Positions 53,662 through 61,747 of a stretch of 64,000 bases of DNA are shown one piece after another. The notes below the pieces were generated by a model. The model saw nothing but the letters and a program-made list of their open reading frames with translations, searched no databases and was not told the origin of the DNA. Numbering within the stretch: the first letter of the stretch is position 1; each line of letters starts with the position of its first letter. A program made the translations under genes and the position numbers. The stretch is taken from NCBI GenBank assembly GCA_045540715.1, contig JAZQHT010000016.1, positions 62,001 through 126,000 on the forward strand, in the 5' to 3' direction. The stretch comes from UMGS1279 sp045540715 (GTDB lineage Bacteria > Bacillota > Clostridia > Oscillospirales > Acutalibacteraceae).

Positions 53662-54897
53662 TTATAGATCGTTAATAACTAAACCTGTAATTAGTTTAGG
53701 ATAAAAATAGGTTGATTTTTGTGGCATTTTTTCGCCATCTGCAGCCACTGCAGCAATTTGTTCAACCTTTGTTGGATTTAAAATAAAGCAGCAGTTTGCC
53801 CCGTGGTCAACCATTTCGCAAGCCTTGTTTAAATCTTTTTCGTAGGTTAGGTTTGTTTGGTTTTTAAGTGCTTCGGCATCAATTTTTAAAATTTGTTCTA
53901 AAATTAAAGAGTGTAAAACCGTAACGTCTAAAGAATATAACGATTCTTTAACACCGGGGAATACCTCGTCTAATTTAACGTCGGCTTTAAGGGCCATAAC
54001 AAAATATTTATATTCAAAATAAAAACCAAAACCAATGCCGCCGGCATCGTAAATTTCTTTTAATAGGTGTTCCATATCTTCCTTGTTAACGCCTAATACG
54101 TCAAAATACTTGTCGCACCAAGAAAGCATTCTAAAGCCCGAGAAATTATCTAAACTATGCACAACCCTGTGTGTTGGAAGCACCACAAGACCGTCCGATT
54201 CCATGGGAACAAGCATCATCATAATATAATCGCTATCATCAGAAATTTTAGCATTTTTATATCTTAATGCAGTTTCGTAACGGTGGTGGCCGTCGGCAAT
54301 GTAAAGTTTTCTTGAAACAAAGTCTTTAACAATTTCGTCAGTGTCTTCAACCTTCCAAAGTGTGTGGGTAATACCATCGTCGGCAGTGAACTTATAAAGC
54401 TGTTCTTTAATGTTATCTTCAGCTTTTTTAAGTGTGTTTTTGCCCTCGTCAAAATATAAGCTATAAACTAAAGAGAAGTTTGTGTGGCACTCCTTCATTA
54501 AATTAAAGCGGTCTTCTTTTGCTTTAGAAAGGGTGTTTTCGTGTGGAAGAACAACCCCTTTTTCAAATTCTTCTAATTTTACTCTTGCAATTAAGCCCTT
54601 TAAAGAATATTCTTTATTATCAAAAGTGAATTTTTCTTCGTAAATATAAATACCGGCAGTTTCATCCTTTGCTAAAATGCCGCTATCAACCCAGCTTCTA
54701 TAATAATCGCCCGCGTTTTTATAAACGTCTTCGCCTTCTTTAGGAAGTTCCAAACGGATAACGTTGTTTAAATTTGTTCTTAAATAAACAATTCTTTCTT
54801 CCTCAGAAATAATGTCGTAGGGTGGGCAAGTAAGGTCTTTAATATCACCTGCTTTTAACTGATATCTTACAGCGTTAAAGGGTCTAATTTCTGCCAC
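53662..54897 (-). CDS. DUF1015-family protein
   Basis: 411 residues matching DUF1015 from the opening IRPFNAVRYQ and CPPYDIISEEER to the signature IADGHHRYETALRYK (about 200-215). The ADGHHR segment resembles the nucleotide-binding box of ParB/SerK-type proteins, so a nucleotide- or kinase-related role is possible, but no function is established from this sequence. The gene is alone, with its own promoter, on the minus strand. Confidence 0.85.
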   Translation of the reverse strand: MAEIRPFNAVRYQLKAGDIKDLTCPPYDIISEEERIVYLRTNLNNVIRLELPKEGEDVYKNAGDYYRSWVDSGILAKDETAGIYIYEEKFTFDNKEYSLKGLIARVKLEEFEKGVVLPHENTLSKAKEDRFNLMKECHTNFSLVYSLYFDEGKNTLKKAEDNIKEQLYKFTADDGITHTLWKVEDTDEIVKDFVSRKLYIADGHHRYETALRYKNAKISDDSDYIMMMLVPMESDGLVVLPTHRVVHSLDNFSGFRMLSWCDKYFDVLGVNKEDMEHLLKEIYDAGGIGFGFYFEYKYFVMALKADVKLDEVFPGVKESLYSLDVTVLHSLILEQILKIDAEALKNQTNLTYEKDLNKACEMVDHGANCCFILNPTKVEQIAAVAADGEKMPQKSTYFYPKLITGLVINDL

Positions 54898-54934
54898 AAA
54901 AAATTCCTTCTTTCAAAAACTATATATTATATAT

Positions 54935-54964
54935 ATTTTAACATTATATAGGTTTATTAGTCAA
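54935..54964 (-). promoter_or_regulatory. Promoter of the DUF1015 gene
   Basis: On the minus strand TTGACT (54964-54959), 18 bases, TAAAAT (54940-54935). Confidence 0.55.
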
Positions 54965-54972
54965 TATAAAAA

Positions 54973-55005
54973 ATAAAAAGTGCAGAGCGTAGGTCCCTGC
55001 ACTTT
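54973..55005 (-). terminator. Terminator after thiT
   Basis: AAAGTGCAG (54977-54985) pairs with CTGCACTTT (54997-55005); on the minus strand it ends in a T-rich tract. Confidence 0.85.
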
Positions 55006-55014
55006 ATATTTTAT

Positions 55015-55587
55015 TTATTTTTCTAAAACCTTTAAAATGTTGGCCTTCATTAATAAGCCAATACCCAAAGAAGTTAAAATAATTTCGGGTATCATATAAG
55101 CACCGTTATATGTTAAAGAGAACCAAACGGCATCCCAAGTGTTAGAAAGTTCGCGCCAAATGGTAACGCCTGTAATAAAGTGGCAAGCGTAACGTAGTAT
55201 TAGGGCGAGTATAACGCCTAACACAGCCGATAAGGTGCGGTTTTTAATTACCTTATTAAATATTCCCGAAAAACCTAAAACTGCATAAGCGATAATATAG
55301 TCGAAAAGTACAACCATTATTGCGCCTTGATCAGAAATAGCGCCTGCATAGGTAACGTTGCTAATACCAAAAATTAATTGAATAACGCCATAAACAAGGC
55401 CGGTTGAAATACCCCAGTTAAAACCAAAGGCAATACCAATTAAACAAACTGGAACCATTGAAAAAATGGTGGCAGAACCGCCGTGAATAAGCGGAATTGG
55501 AATATTCGGCACAAATTCGCTAAGCACTAAACCTAGACTTAAAAACAAAGCCGAAACGCACAACTTTTTTAAATCTTGCTTTTTCAT
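55015..55587 (-). CDS. thiT: Thiamine ECF transporter substrate-binding component
   Basis: Six-segment membrane protein that binds thiamine and works with a shared energy-coupling module (EcfA/A'/T, not in this window). IPIPLIHGGSATIFSMVPVC and the acidic/aromatic positions of the C-terminal half (NTWDAVWFSLTYNGAYMIPE) match ThiT/YuaJ. A longer frame reaches 55632, but AAGAAAGGATA fits the ATG at 55587, giving 190 residues. The TPP riboswitch and terminator upstream confirm the substrate. Confidence 0.95.
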   Translation of the reverse strand: MKKQDLKKLCVSALFLSLGLVLSEFVPNIPIPLIHGGSATIFSMVPVCLIGIAFGFNWGISTGLVYGVIQLIFGISNVTYAGAISDQGAIMVVLFDYIIAYAVLGFSGIFNKVIKNRTLSAVLGVILALILRYACHFITGVTIWRELSNTWDAVWFSLTYNGAYMIPEIILTSLGIGLLMKANILKVLEK

Positions 55588-55613
55588 AAATATCCTTTCT
55601 TGACAGCATATAC

Positions 55614-55645
55614 CAAAAAACGGCGGTTCCAATACGGAACCGCCG
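55614..55645 (-). terminator. Terminator of the TPP riboswitch
   Basis: CGGCGGTTCC (55621-55630) pairs with GGAACCGCCG (55636-55645); on the minus strand it is followed by a run of six T. It forms when TPP is bound, cutting off thiT. Confidence 0.92.
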
Positions 55646-55663
55646 ATAAAAGCACTATTACTT

Positions 55664-55747
55664 TTTTCCTACGGCGGCATTATCCGCATCAGGTATAAGG
55701 GTTCAGGTTACTACCTATCTCAGCCGAATCTTTTCAGCACCCCATTA
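55664..55747 (-). promoter_or_regulatory. TPP riboswitch (THI element)
   Basis: On the minus strand the aptamer reads GGGGTGCTG, GGCTGAGATAGG, ACCCTTATACCTGATG, CGGATAATGCCG and CGTAGGA in the standard order. These are the conserved THI-box strings. Confidence 0.97.
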
Positions 55748-55760
55748 AGTTGTCGTGTTA

Positions 55761-55789
55761 AGTATAAAACAAAAGCAGACGTTTGTCAA
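55761..55789 (-). promoter_or_regulatory. Promoter of the thiT riboswitch
   Basis: On the minus strand TTGACA (55789-55784), 17 bases, TATACT (55766-55761). The -35 box lies in the loop of the terminator of the upstream gene. Confidence 0.85.
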
Positions 55790-55799
55790 CATCTGCTTT
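55771..55799 (-). terminator. Terminator after the N-acetylhexosamine kinase gene
   Basis: AAAAGCAGA (55771-55779) pairs with TCTGCTTT (55792-55799); on the minus strand a T-rich tract follows. It overlaps the thiT promoter. Confidence 0.7.
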
Positions 55800-55805
55800 A
55801 AAATT

Positions 55806-56861
55806 TTATTTAAATTGTTCTGCACTAATGCCAAATGCCTTTTCCATAGATTCAACAAGTTTGAATTGAGAAGCGGCTCTGTCGATATTGTGCTTATCTC
55901 TATGAGTTTTAAAATAAACGTCTCCGTCTAAATAGTCGGTTAAAAATCTCATACCGCACTCAAAGGTCATTAAAATTGCACCAAATGGTAAAAGTTCTTT
56001 TTCACGCTCGTTCATAATGCACTCTGTTTCAGATAAATAACCTTTTTTAAATGCTTCGTAAAGCTCCATATCAATATAAACGTTATCTAAATTAGGATCG
56101 TCTTCTTGACCGTGGTTAGCACCCGAACGAATAGCATCGCCAAAGTCAAATAGTAAAGAACCGGGCATTACGGTATCAAGGTCGATTACGCAAACAGTTT
56201 CTTTAGTTTTAGCATCTAATAAAATGTTATTTAACTTTGTATCGTTATGTGTAACTCTGTAAGGGATTGCTCCACTTTCAAGTTCTTTCATAATAACGTT
56301 AGTATAGTTTGCGCGAGCAATTACAAAATCAATTAAATCTTTAACTTCGTCTTTTCTTGAAAAAGCATCTGCTTCTAAAGATTTTAAAAAGGTTTGATAT
56401 CTTTTTGCTGTGTTATGAAAATCTTTAATTGTTACGTGTAAAGAGTTAATATCAAACTTATCTAAAAGGCGGGCAAATTTGCCGTAACCTTTACCTGCGT
56501 TTTCAAAATCTTTGGGGCATTCAGGTAAATCGTAAGAAACGGTGTTGCCAATAAAACGATACATTCTATAATACTCGCCATCGGGAGTTTTATAAAAATC
56601 TTTACCGTCAACGGTTGGCATAACGTTTAAAGTTTCTCTTTCGGGGTCGCCGCCTGCTTTAATAATTTCGTCACGCATAAAGGCAGTAACCTTTGCAATA
56701 TTTTCCATAACGTTTTCAGGACTTTTGAAAACGTTTTTGTTTATGCGTTGTAAAAGCATCTCCCCATGGTCGCCCACGTGGAAGGTGCTGTTGATATGTC
56801 CGTTACCATATGGAGTTGTAGTGTTCATTACAGCGAAATGTGCTAGAACTTCTGATAACAA
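55806..56861 (-). CDS. nahK: N-acetylhexosamine 1-kinase-like phosphotransferase
   Basis: 351 residues closely following the Bifidobacterium NahK plan: PYGNGHINSTFHV near the start, MYRFIGNTVSYDL, the catalytic loop RVTHNDTKLNNIL, the metal-binding IDLDTVMPGSLLFDFGD, and ECGMRFLTDYLDGDVYF near the end. NahK phosphorylates GlcNAc or GalNAc at C1 in the lacto-N-biose pathway. The start is TTG at 56861, preceded by AAAGGTGA. It is transcribed divergently from an AraC regulator. No phosphorylase (LnbP) or sugar transporter lies beside it. Confidence 0.85.
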   Translation of the reverse strand: MLSEVLAHFAVMNTTTPYGNGHINSTFHVGDHGEMLLQRINKNVFKSPENVMENIAKVTAFMRDEIIKAGGDPERETLNVMPTVDGKDFYKTPDGEYYRMYRFIGNTVSYDLPECPKDFENAGKGYGKFARLLDKFDINSLHVTIKDFHNTAKRYQTFLKSLEADAFSRKDEVKDLIDFVIARANYTNVIMKELESGAIPYRVTHNDTKLNNILLDAKTKETVCVIDLDTVMPGSLLFDFGDAIRSGANHGQEDDPNLDNVYIDMELYEAFKKGYLSETECIMNEREKELLPFGAILMTFECGMRFLTDYLDGDVYFKTHRDKHNIDRAASQFKLVESMEKAFGISAEQFK

Positions 56862-57011
56862 ATAATCACCTTTTTCTAAAAATTATAAAAATATTAAAAA
56901 AATTCTTTACTTATAAAAATAACAATGGTAATATAATTTTAGTATATTAAAAATTTTTTACTATACAAAAAAAGACCAACAATATATAAAAACAGTTCAC
57001 AAGGTGAAATT

Positions 57012-57806
57012 ATGAACAAACTACTCAGACCTAAAAATGCATTAAAAGTATCGTCAGTGTTTTTATATAACGAGCCAACTTTTAACGGCACAATGCTTTT
57101 ACAAACCAAGAAATCAAGGTTTTATATGGTTGTGGGCAAAGAGGGCACAAGTTATATAAACGTAACGGGTAAAGAAGAAAAGCTTTCAAAAAATCAAATA
57201 GTTGTTATTGGTCCTAACAGCAGATGTATAATAAAGCCTAACGATAGTGAAGTTTATAAAATCATTGGTTTTGAAGGCAGCATAAAGAGTAGTAGAATTA
57301 TTAATAAAATAATTAATCTTTCGGCGTTAAGCGGCAGTATTTATAAAGAACTTATTTTAAAATTTGAAAACAAAGAAGCCTTTAAAGAACGCGAAATTGC
57401 CCTTATAATTTCCACTTTAGAATATTTGCTTAATACTCTTATTAATCAGCAGTCAACTACCAAAATTAAAAGTGATGATTACGGCATTTTTACAGAGGCC
57501 GTTCGCCATATAAAAGAGAATTTAGATAAAGACATTTCAATAAACAATATGGCTTCTTATCTTTGCGTGAGTTCGTCAAAATTAAAGCGTGTTTTCGCAA
57601 AATATTCAGCACTAAGTATTCATAAATTCATGCTTGCGGTAAAAATTGAAAAGGCAAAAGAAATGCTTTCTAGCGGCCTTGCTTCAAAAGAGGTTTCAAA
57701 GCGTTTAGGATTTGAAAATCAAAACTATTTTAGCGCCGTTTTCAAACGCGAAACCGGTAAAAGTCCAAGCAATTATCATAAAGCAATTATAGAGAATATA
57801 GAATAA
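57012..57806 (+). CDS. AraC-family transcriptional regulator
   Basis: 264 residues: an N-terminal cupin-like sensor domain (about 15-120, RFYMVVGKEGTSYINVTGKE) and a C-terminal double helix-turn-helix (about 160-260) with INNMASYLCVSSSKLKRVFAKY and the family signature RLGFENQNYFSAVFKRETGKSPSNYH. It is divergent from the N-acetylhexosamine kinase gene and probably controls it in response to a sugar. A possible promoter is TTTACT-17-TAATAT at 56906-56934. Confidence 0.9.
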   Translation: MNKLLRPKNALKVSSVFLYNEPTFNGTMLLQTKKSRFYMVVGKEGTSYINVTGKEEKLSKNQIVVIGPNSRCIIKPNDSEVYKIIGFEGSIKSSRIINKIINLSALSGSIYKELILKFENKEAFKEREIALIISTLEYLLNTLINQQSTTKIKSDDYGIFTEAVRHIKENLDKDISINNMASYLCVSSSKLKRVFAKYSALSIHKFMLAVKIEKAKEMLSSGLASKEVSKRLGFENQNYFSAVFKRETGKSPSNYHKAIIENIE

Positions 57807-57810
57807 AAAA

Positions 57811-57857
57811 CTCCCATACATATTATAATGAAGAAATATGTGTGGGGGAATTTTTTT
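57811..57857 (+). terminator. Terminator-like hairpin carrying the next gene's ribosome site
   Basis: CTCCCATACATAT (57811-57823) pairs with ATATGTGTGGGGG (57836-57848), followed by seven T at 57851-57857. The GTGGGGG arm is also the best ribosome site of the following gene, and the last T of the run begins its TTG codon. Confidence 0.7.
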
Positions 57858-59376
57858 GCGCAAAAAAACCTTTATAAAAAATGCTGTGTTTTTAACCGTT
57901 ACAAGCTTAATTTTGCGGTTTGTTGGCGTATTTTTCAGGGTGTGGCTTTCACGCACTTTGGGAGCAGAGGGGATGGGACTATATCAACTCGTAATTTCGG
58001 TTTATGTACTAGCTTCTGCATTTGCTTCGGGCGGGCTTACAACCGCCGTTACAAGACAGGTATCCGACCGCCTTTCATTTAACGATGGCAAGGGGGCAAA
58101 AAGGGCGGTTTTAGTATCGGTAATTTTAACCTTAATTGTGGCTGTACTTTCTATAATCTTAATATATGGTTTTTCTAATCAAATTGCTAAATTTTTCATT
58201 AAAGATATTAGAGCGGTAGCGGCCTTAAAGACACTTTGTTTGGGGCTTCCGTTTATGGGTGTAGCAAGCTGTTTTAAAGGCTATTTTTTAGCGCGAAGAA
58301 AGGCATCTAGCCCATCTTTTGCACTTATATTAGAGCAAACCGTTAGGATGATTTTAGTTTTTATTTTTGTTAGTGATGCGGCAAAAATATCTCTTTCTTA
58401 TGCTTGCGCTACAGTACTTTTTTGTGATGGCCTTTCTGAAGGAGCGTCCTGCATATATTTATACTTTGGTTATTTAAAAGATAAGAAAAACATTGTAAGA
58501 AAAGGCAAACAAATAAAATTTAAAATCTTAATAAAAGAAAATTTGCGTATATCTGTGCCAATAACGGCAGGTAAATATTTATCCTCATTTTTAAGAACGG
58601 TTGAAAACCTTTTAATGCCGCAAAATTTAGCAAAATACACTTCTTCTTATAAAACAAGTTTAGAACAGTTTGGTATGATAAAAGGCATGGCGCTACCTAT
58701 ATTATTTTTTCCGGCATCGTTACTTAGTTCTATTACAACTTTGCTTATTCCCGAAGTTAGTGAAGCTAAAGCAAAAGGCAACAATATTGCAATTAAAAAA
58801 GCGGTAATTAAAAGCTTTAAAATAACGTTATATTCGGCCTATATTTTGGGCGGAATTTTTTTAACCTGTGCTAAAAGTTTAGGGGTTTTAATTTATAAAA
58901 GTGAAGAAGTTGGATTTTTAATAAAAGCAATAGCGCCGCTTGTGCCTGTTATGTATTTAGACAGCATGGCGGACGGTCTTTTAAAAGGTATCGACCGCCA
59001 GAATAACACGCTTTTTCATAGCTTTATAGATTCGGTTTTAAGAATAATTTTAATTTTGGTTGTTGTTCCAAAGTTTGGTCTTTTGGGTTTTTTGTGCATT
59101 ATGTATATAAGCAATTTTTTAACCTGTTTTTTAAATGTTGGAAGACTTTTAAAAGACGTAAAAGTGAAATTTTTATTTCAAGATATGTTTATAAAACCCT
59201 TGTTTTTTGCGGCGGTCTCGCTTTTTATTAGTCATTTAATTTTAATGCCTTTTTCACATATCTCAAATATTTTTTACCTTGTAGTTTTTTCTTTGCTATC
59301 GGGCGGTTTTTACGGAATAATGCTATATTTTGGAAAACTAATAACAAAAAAGCAATTTTTAGACCTTTATAAATAA
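57856..59376 (+). CDS. SpoVB/MurJ-like polysaccharide flippase
   Basis: About 506 residues with 13-14 hydrophobic segments and the opening KNAVFLTVTSLILRFVGVFFRVWLSRTLGAEGMGLYQL typical of SpoVB/MVF-type lipid-linked glycan flippases. An ATG at 57838 lies before GTGGGGG (57841-57847), which fits the TTG at 57856; this mirrors the polA start. It may move peptidoglycan or polysaccharide precursors; whether it acts in sporulation cannot be told, and no other sporulation gene is nearby. Confidence 0.85.
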   Translation: MRKKTFIKNAVFLTVTSLILRFVGVFFRVWLSRTLGAEGMGLYQLVISVYVLASAFASGGLTTAVTRQVSDRLSFNDGKGAKRAVLVSVILTLIVAVLSIILIYGFSNQIAKFFIKDIRAVAALKTLCLGLPFMGVASCFKGYFLARRKASSPSFALILEQTVRMILVFIFVSDAAKISLSYACATVLFCDGLSEGASCIYLYFGYLKDKKNIVRKGKQIKFKILIKENLRISVPITAGKYLSSFLRTVENLLMPQNLAKYTSSYKTSLEQFGMIKGMALPILFFPASLLSSITTLLIPEVSEAKAKGNNIAIKKAVIKSFKITLYSAYILGGIFLTCAKSLGVLIYKSEEVGFLIKAIAPLVPVMYLDSMADGLLKGIDRQNNTLFHSFIDSVLRIILILVVVPKFGLLGFLCIMYISNFLTCFLNVGRLLKDVKVKFLFQDMFIKPLFFAAVSLFISHLILMPFSHISNIFYLVVFSLLSGGFYGIMLYFGKLITKKQFLDLYK

Positions 59377-59489
59377 AAAAGGTCTAAATTTTTGCTATTA
59401 AATAGAATATTTTTAGACTTTATTTATTTATATAAATGTTATAAAATTAGTATGTGATAATACCTTTAAATTAAAATAGGAGATATATT

Positions 59490-61061
59490 ATGAAAAAGTT
59501 GTTAGCAATATTACTCGCTTTAACCATGTTGGCACTTGTTTTTACTGCTTGTAAAGAAGTACCTGCAGACGTGTCTAGCGATATTATTTCTTCTGAACCT
59601 GAGGAAGATCCATACATAGAAGAACCTTGGGAAGAAATTCCTGAAGAAGAAATTCCTGAATCTAATTTAAGCGCGGTTCAACTTCGTGCAAATAATATTC
59701 AAATGGGTGAAGACCAAGAATATATTCAAGCCTGCCTTGTTAAAGATAAAAATGGTAAGGTTTCGGGCAACAACTACAGACTAAAACAATTCATCAAAAA
59801 AGTTTATGCTAATAAAGACGTAAACGTTGTTTTCTTCGGCGGTCAAAACGTTGGTGTTGACGGCGGTTATACAGATAAATTTATTGCATGGTTAGATTCT
59901 GAAACAACAGGTTACATTAGCTCTTACGAAGCATCCTTCCCCGGCATTACTTCTGATGATGCTATTTTTAGAGTAAAACACGACATTGTTGACAGAGATC
60001 CCGATATCGTATTTTTAGATATGACCGTTCAAGATGCTTTTGGCGGCGGTGCTAAAAACAGAGCTGTATATTTTGAAAATATGGTTAGAAAAGTTTTAGA
60101 AGAAACCGATGCCGCAGTTGTTATTATTTCTAATGCTGCAGCAGAAGTTAACTCTTATAGACAAAATAACTCTAACCCCGACCCCATGATTACAGCAGCT
60201 GAATATCATAAGGCAATTGCTGAACATTATGACGTAGCTTACGTTGATTTCCATAACGCAACTTGGGATATCGTTTCTTTGTTAGTTGATAAAAAACCTT
60301 ATGGTCAAATTCCTGTTTGTAGCTGGCCAATTTTTGGTGAATCCAATACCGACCTTTCAGACGTTGGTCATAAAAACCTATCTGAAGCATTAATAGCTTT
60401 AATTGAAAACGTTAAAGCAGAAACAAAAACAGATGCAAAACCATCTTACGGTAGCAAAACAAACGTTAATACATATTTATATAAGAACAACTCTTATATG
60501 AATTTTGACTATATGGATGTTATGGACATTTACTATTCTACTGATGTTGTAGGTATGGGCAAACTAAAAAATAACGCCGGTTATTCTTTAGAAAATCTAA
60601 AAGGCGCATCTTTGGCACAATGGTCAAAAGCGGCCGACCATAATGGTACCAGCCAATTCTTCCAGGCTTTCCGTCCTTTACTTTCTGCAGCAGATGCAGA
60701 CATTAAAGAATCGGCTCCTATTATTATTAATATGCCTGAAGTAACAAAAACAAATAAGGCATATTTACACGTAGCATTCGACCCCGTAACAAGTGGTAGC
60801 CAAACAATTCCTTTCTCAATGTTTAGATATACTTGTTACGACAAAAACGGCAAGGTTATTGGCGGCGAAGGAAAAAGATCTTTAACAAAACCATCTTGGA
60901 CCGAAACTCCCACAAACTGGACATATAACGGTAACGTAATTGAGCTAAGAGAAGGCACCGTTAAGGTTGTGTTCGAAATTTATTGCCCTGCCGGTTATAT
61001 TAGATTATATGGTGTTAGCAGAACTCAAACCATTACCGGAAGAACAAACGTTAACTATTAA
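59490..61061 (+). CDS. Lipoprotein with degenerate SGNH-hydrolase domain
   Basis: 523 residues: signal peptide with lipobox FTAC (Cys21), an acidic linker (30-60), then an SGNH-fold domain (about 90-310). The block I strand VNVVFFG is kept, but the following GDSVT of active relatives reads GGQNV (117-121), so the nucleophilic serine is replaced by Gln119. The block III GxND reads MTVQD, also changed. A DVGHKNLSEAL segment remains. The domain is similar to the second SGNH domain of the 1965-residue protein (VNIVFFGDSVTVGW). The C-terminal 200 residues are beta-rich and may bind carbohydrate. It is predicted to be a non-catalytic glycan-binding protein. Confidence 0.78.
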   Translation: MKKLLAILLALTMLALVFTACKEVPADVSSDIISSEPEEDPYIEEPWEEIPEEEIPESNLSAVQLRANNIQMGEDQEYIQACLVKDKNGKVSGNNYRLKQFIKKVYANKDVNVVFFGGQNVGVDGGYTDKFIAWLDSETTGYISSYEASFPGITSDDAIFRVKHDIVDRDPDIVFLDMTVQDAFGGGAKNRAVYFENMVRKVLEETDAAVVIISNAAAEVNSYRQNNSNPDPMITAAEYHKAIAEHYDVAYVDFHNATWDIVSLLVDKKPYGQIPVCSWPIFGESNTDLSDVGHKNLSEALIALIENVKAETKTDAKPSYGSKTNVNTYLYKNNSYMNFDYMDVMDIYYSTDVVGMGKLKNNAGYSLENLKGASLAQWSKAADHNGTSQFFQAFRPLLSAADADIKESAPIIINMPEVTKTNKAYLHVAFDPVTSGSQTIPFSMFRYTCYDKNGKVIGGEGKRSLTKPSWTETPTNWTYNGNVIELREGTVKVVFEIYCPAGYIRLYGVSRTQTITGRTNVNY

Positions 61062-61066
61062 TAAAC

Positions 61067-61097
61067 AAAACCTGTCGAACTCTCGACAGGTTTTTTC
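61067..61097 (+). terminator. Terminator after the SGNH-like lipoprotein
   Basis: AAAACCTGTCGA (61067-61078) pairs with TCGACAGGTTTT (61083-61094), followed by T. Confidence 0.93.
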
Positions 61098-61126
61098 TTG
61101 CAATAATAAAAAAGGTGTGTTATAGT
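61098..61126 (+). promoter_or_regulatory. Promoter of the pyrophosphatase gene
   Basis: TTGCAA (61098-61103), 17 bases, TATAGT (61121-61126). Confidence 0.7.
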
Positions 61127-61169
61127 AATAAAAAAGCGGCTAAACTGCTTTTGTTAAGGAGTAATTTAT

Positions 61170-61700
61170 ATGTCAAATATATGGCACGATATTTCACCAA
61201 AAAGAATTAAACCCGAAGATTTTATATGTGTTGTTGAAATTCAAAAGGGTAGCAAAAAGAAATATGAATTAGATAAAGAAACCGGTTTTATTATGTTAGA
61301 CCGTATTTTATATACCTCAACCCGTTATCCCGCAAACTACGGTTTTATTCCCCGCACTTATGGCGACGATAACGACCCGTTAGACGTGCTATTACTATGC
61401 TCTGAAAAACTAGAGCCAATGACTTTAGTTAGGGCATACCCTATTGGTGTTATTACAATGATTGATAACGGCCGTAACGACGAAAAGATTATTGCAATTC
61501 CTTTTTCTGACCCTAACTATAATTGCTATAAAAATATTGATGATTTGCCTAAACATATTTTTGACGAAATGCGCCACTTCTTTGAAGTATATAAAAACCT
61601 AGAAAACAAAGAAACCGCAGTTGATGACGTTAGCGATAGAGAGGCCGCCTTAAAGGTTATTGCAGATGCAATTGAAAACTACAAAGTAAACTTTTGTTAA
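61170..61700 (+). CDS. ppa: Inorganic pyrophosphatase, family I
   Basis: Soluble Mg-dependent enzyme that splits pyrophosphate. The active-site signature DNDPLDVLLL (D-x-D-P-x-D) is at about 67-76, preceded by KGSKKKYELDKETG and YPANYGFIPRTYGDD, which carry other metal and phosphate ligands. 176 residues is normal for a bacterial family I enzyme. Clostridia more often carry family II or membrane pyrophosphatases, so the family I form is of note. Ribosome site AAGGAG. Confidence 0.94.
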   Translation: MSNIWHDISPKRIKPEDFICVVEIQKGSKKKYELDKETGFIMLDRILYTSTRYPANYGFIPRTYGDDNDPLDVLLLCSEKLEPMTLVRAYPIGVITMIDNGRNDEKIIAIPFSDPNYNCYKNIDDLPKHIFDEMRHFFEVYKNLENKETAVDDVSDREAALKVIADAIENYKVNFC

Positions 61701-61712
61701 AATAAAATAATA

Positions 61713-61745
61713 AAAGCCCGAGATTTTCTCGGGCTTTATTTTTTT
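61713..61745. terminator. Bidirectional terminator
   Basis: AAAGCCCGAGA (61713-61723) pairs with TCTCGGGCTTT (61727-61737), between converging ppa and rhaA. Confidence 0.92.
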
Positions 61746-61747
61746 AC

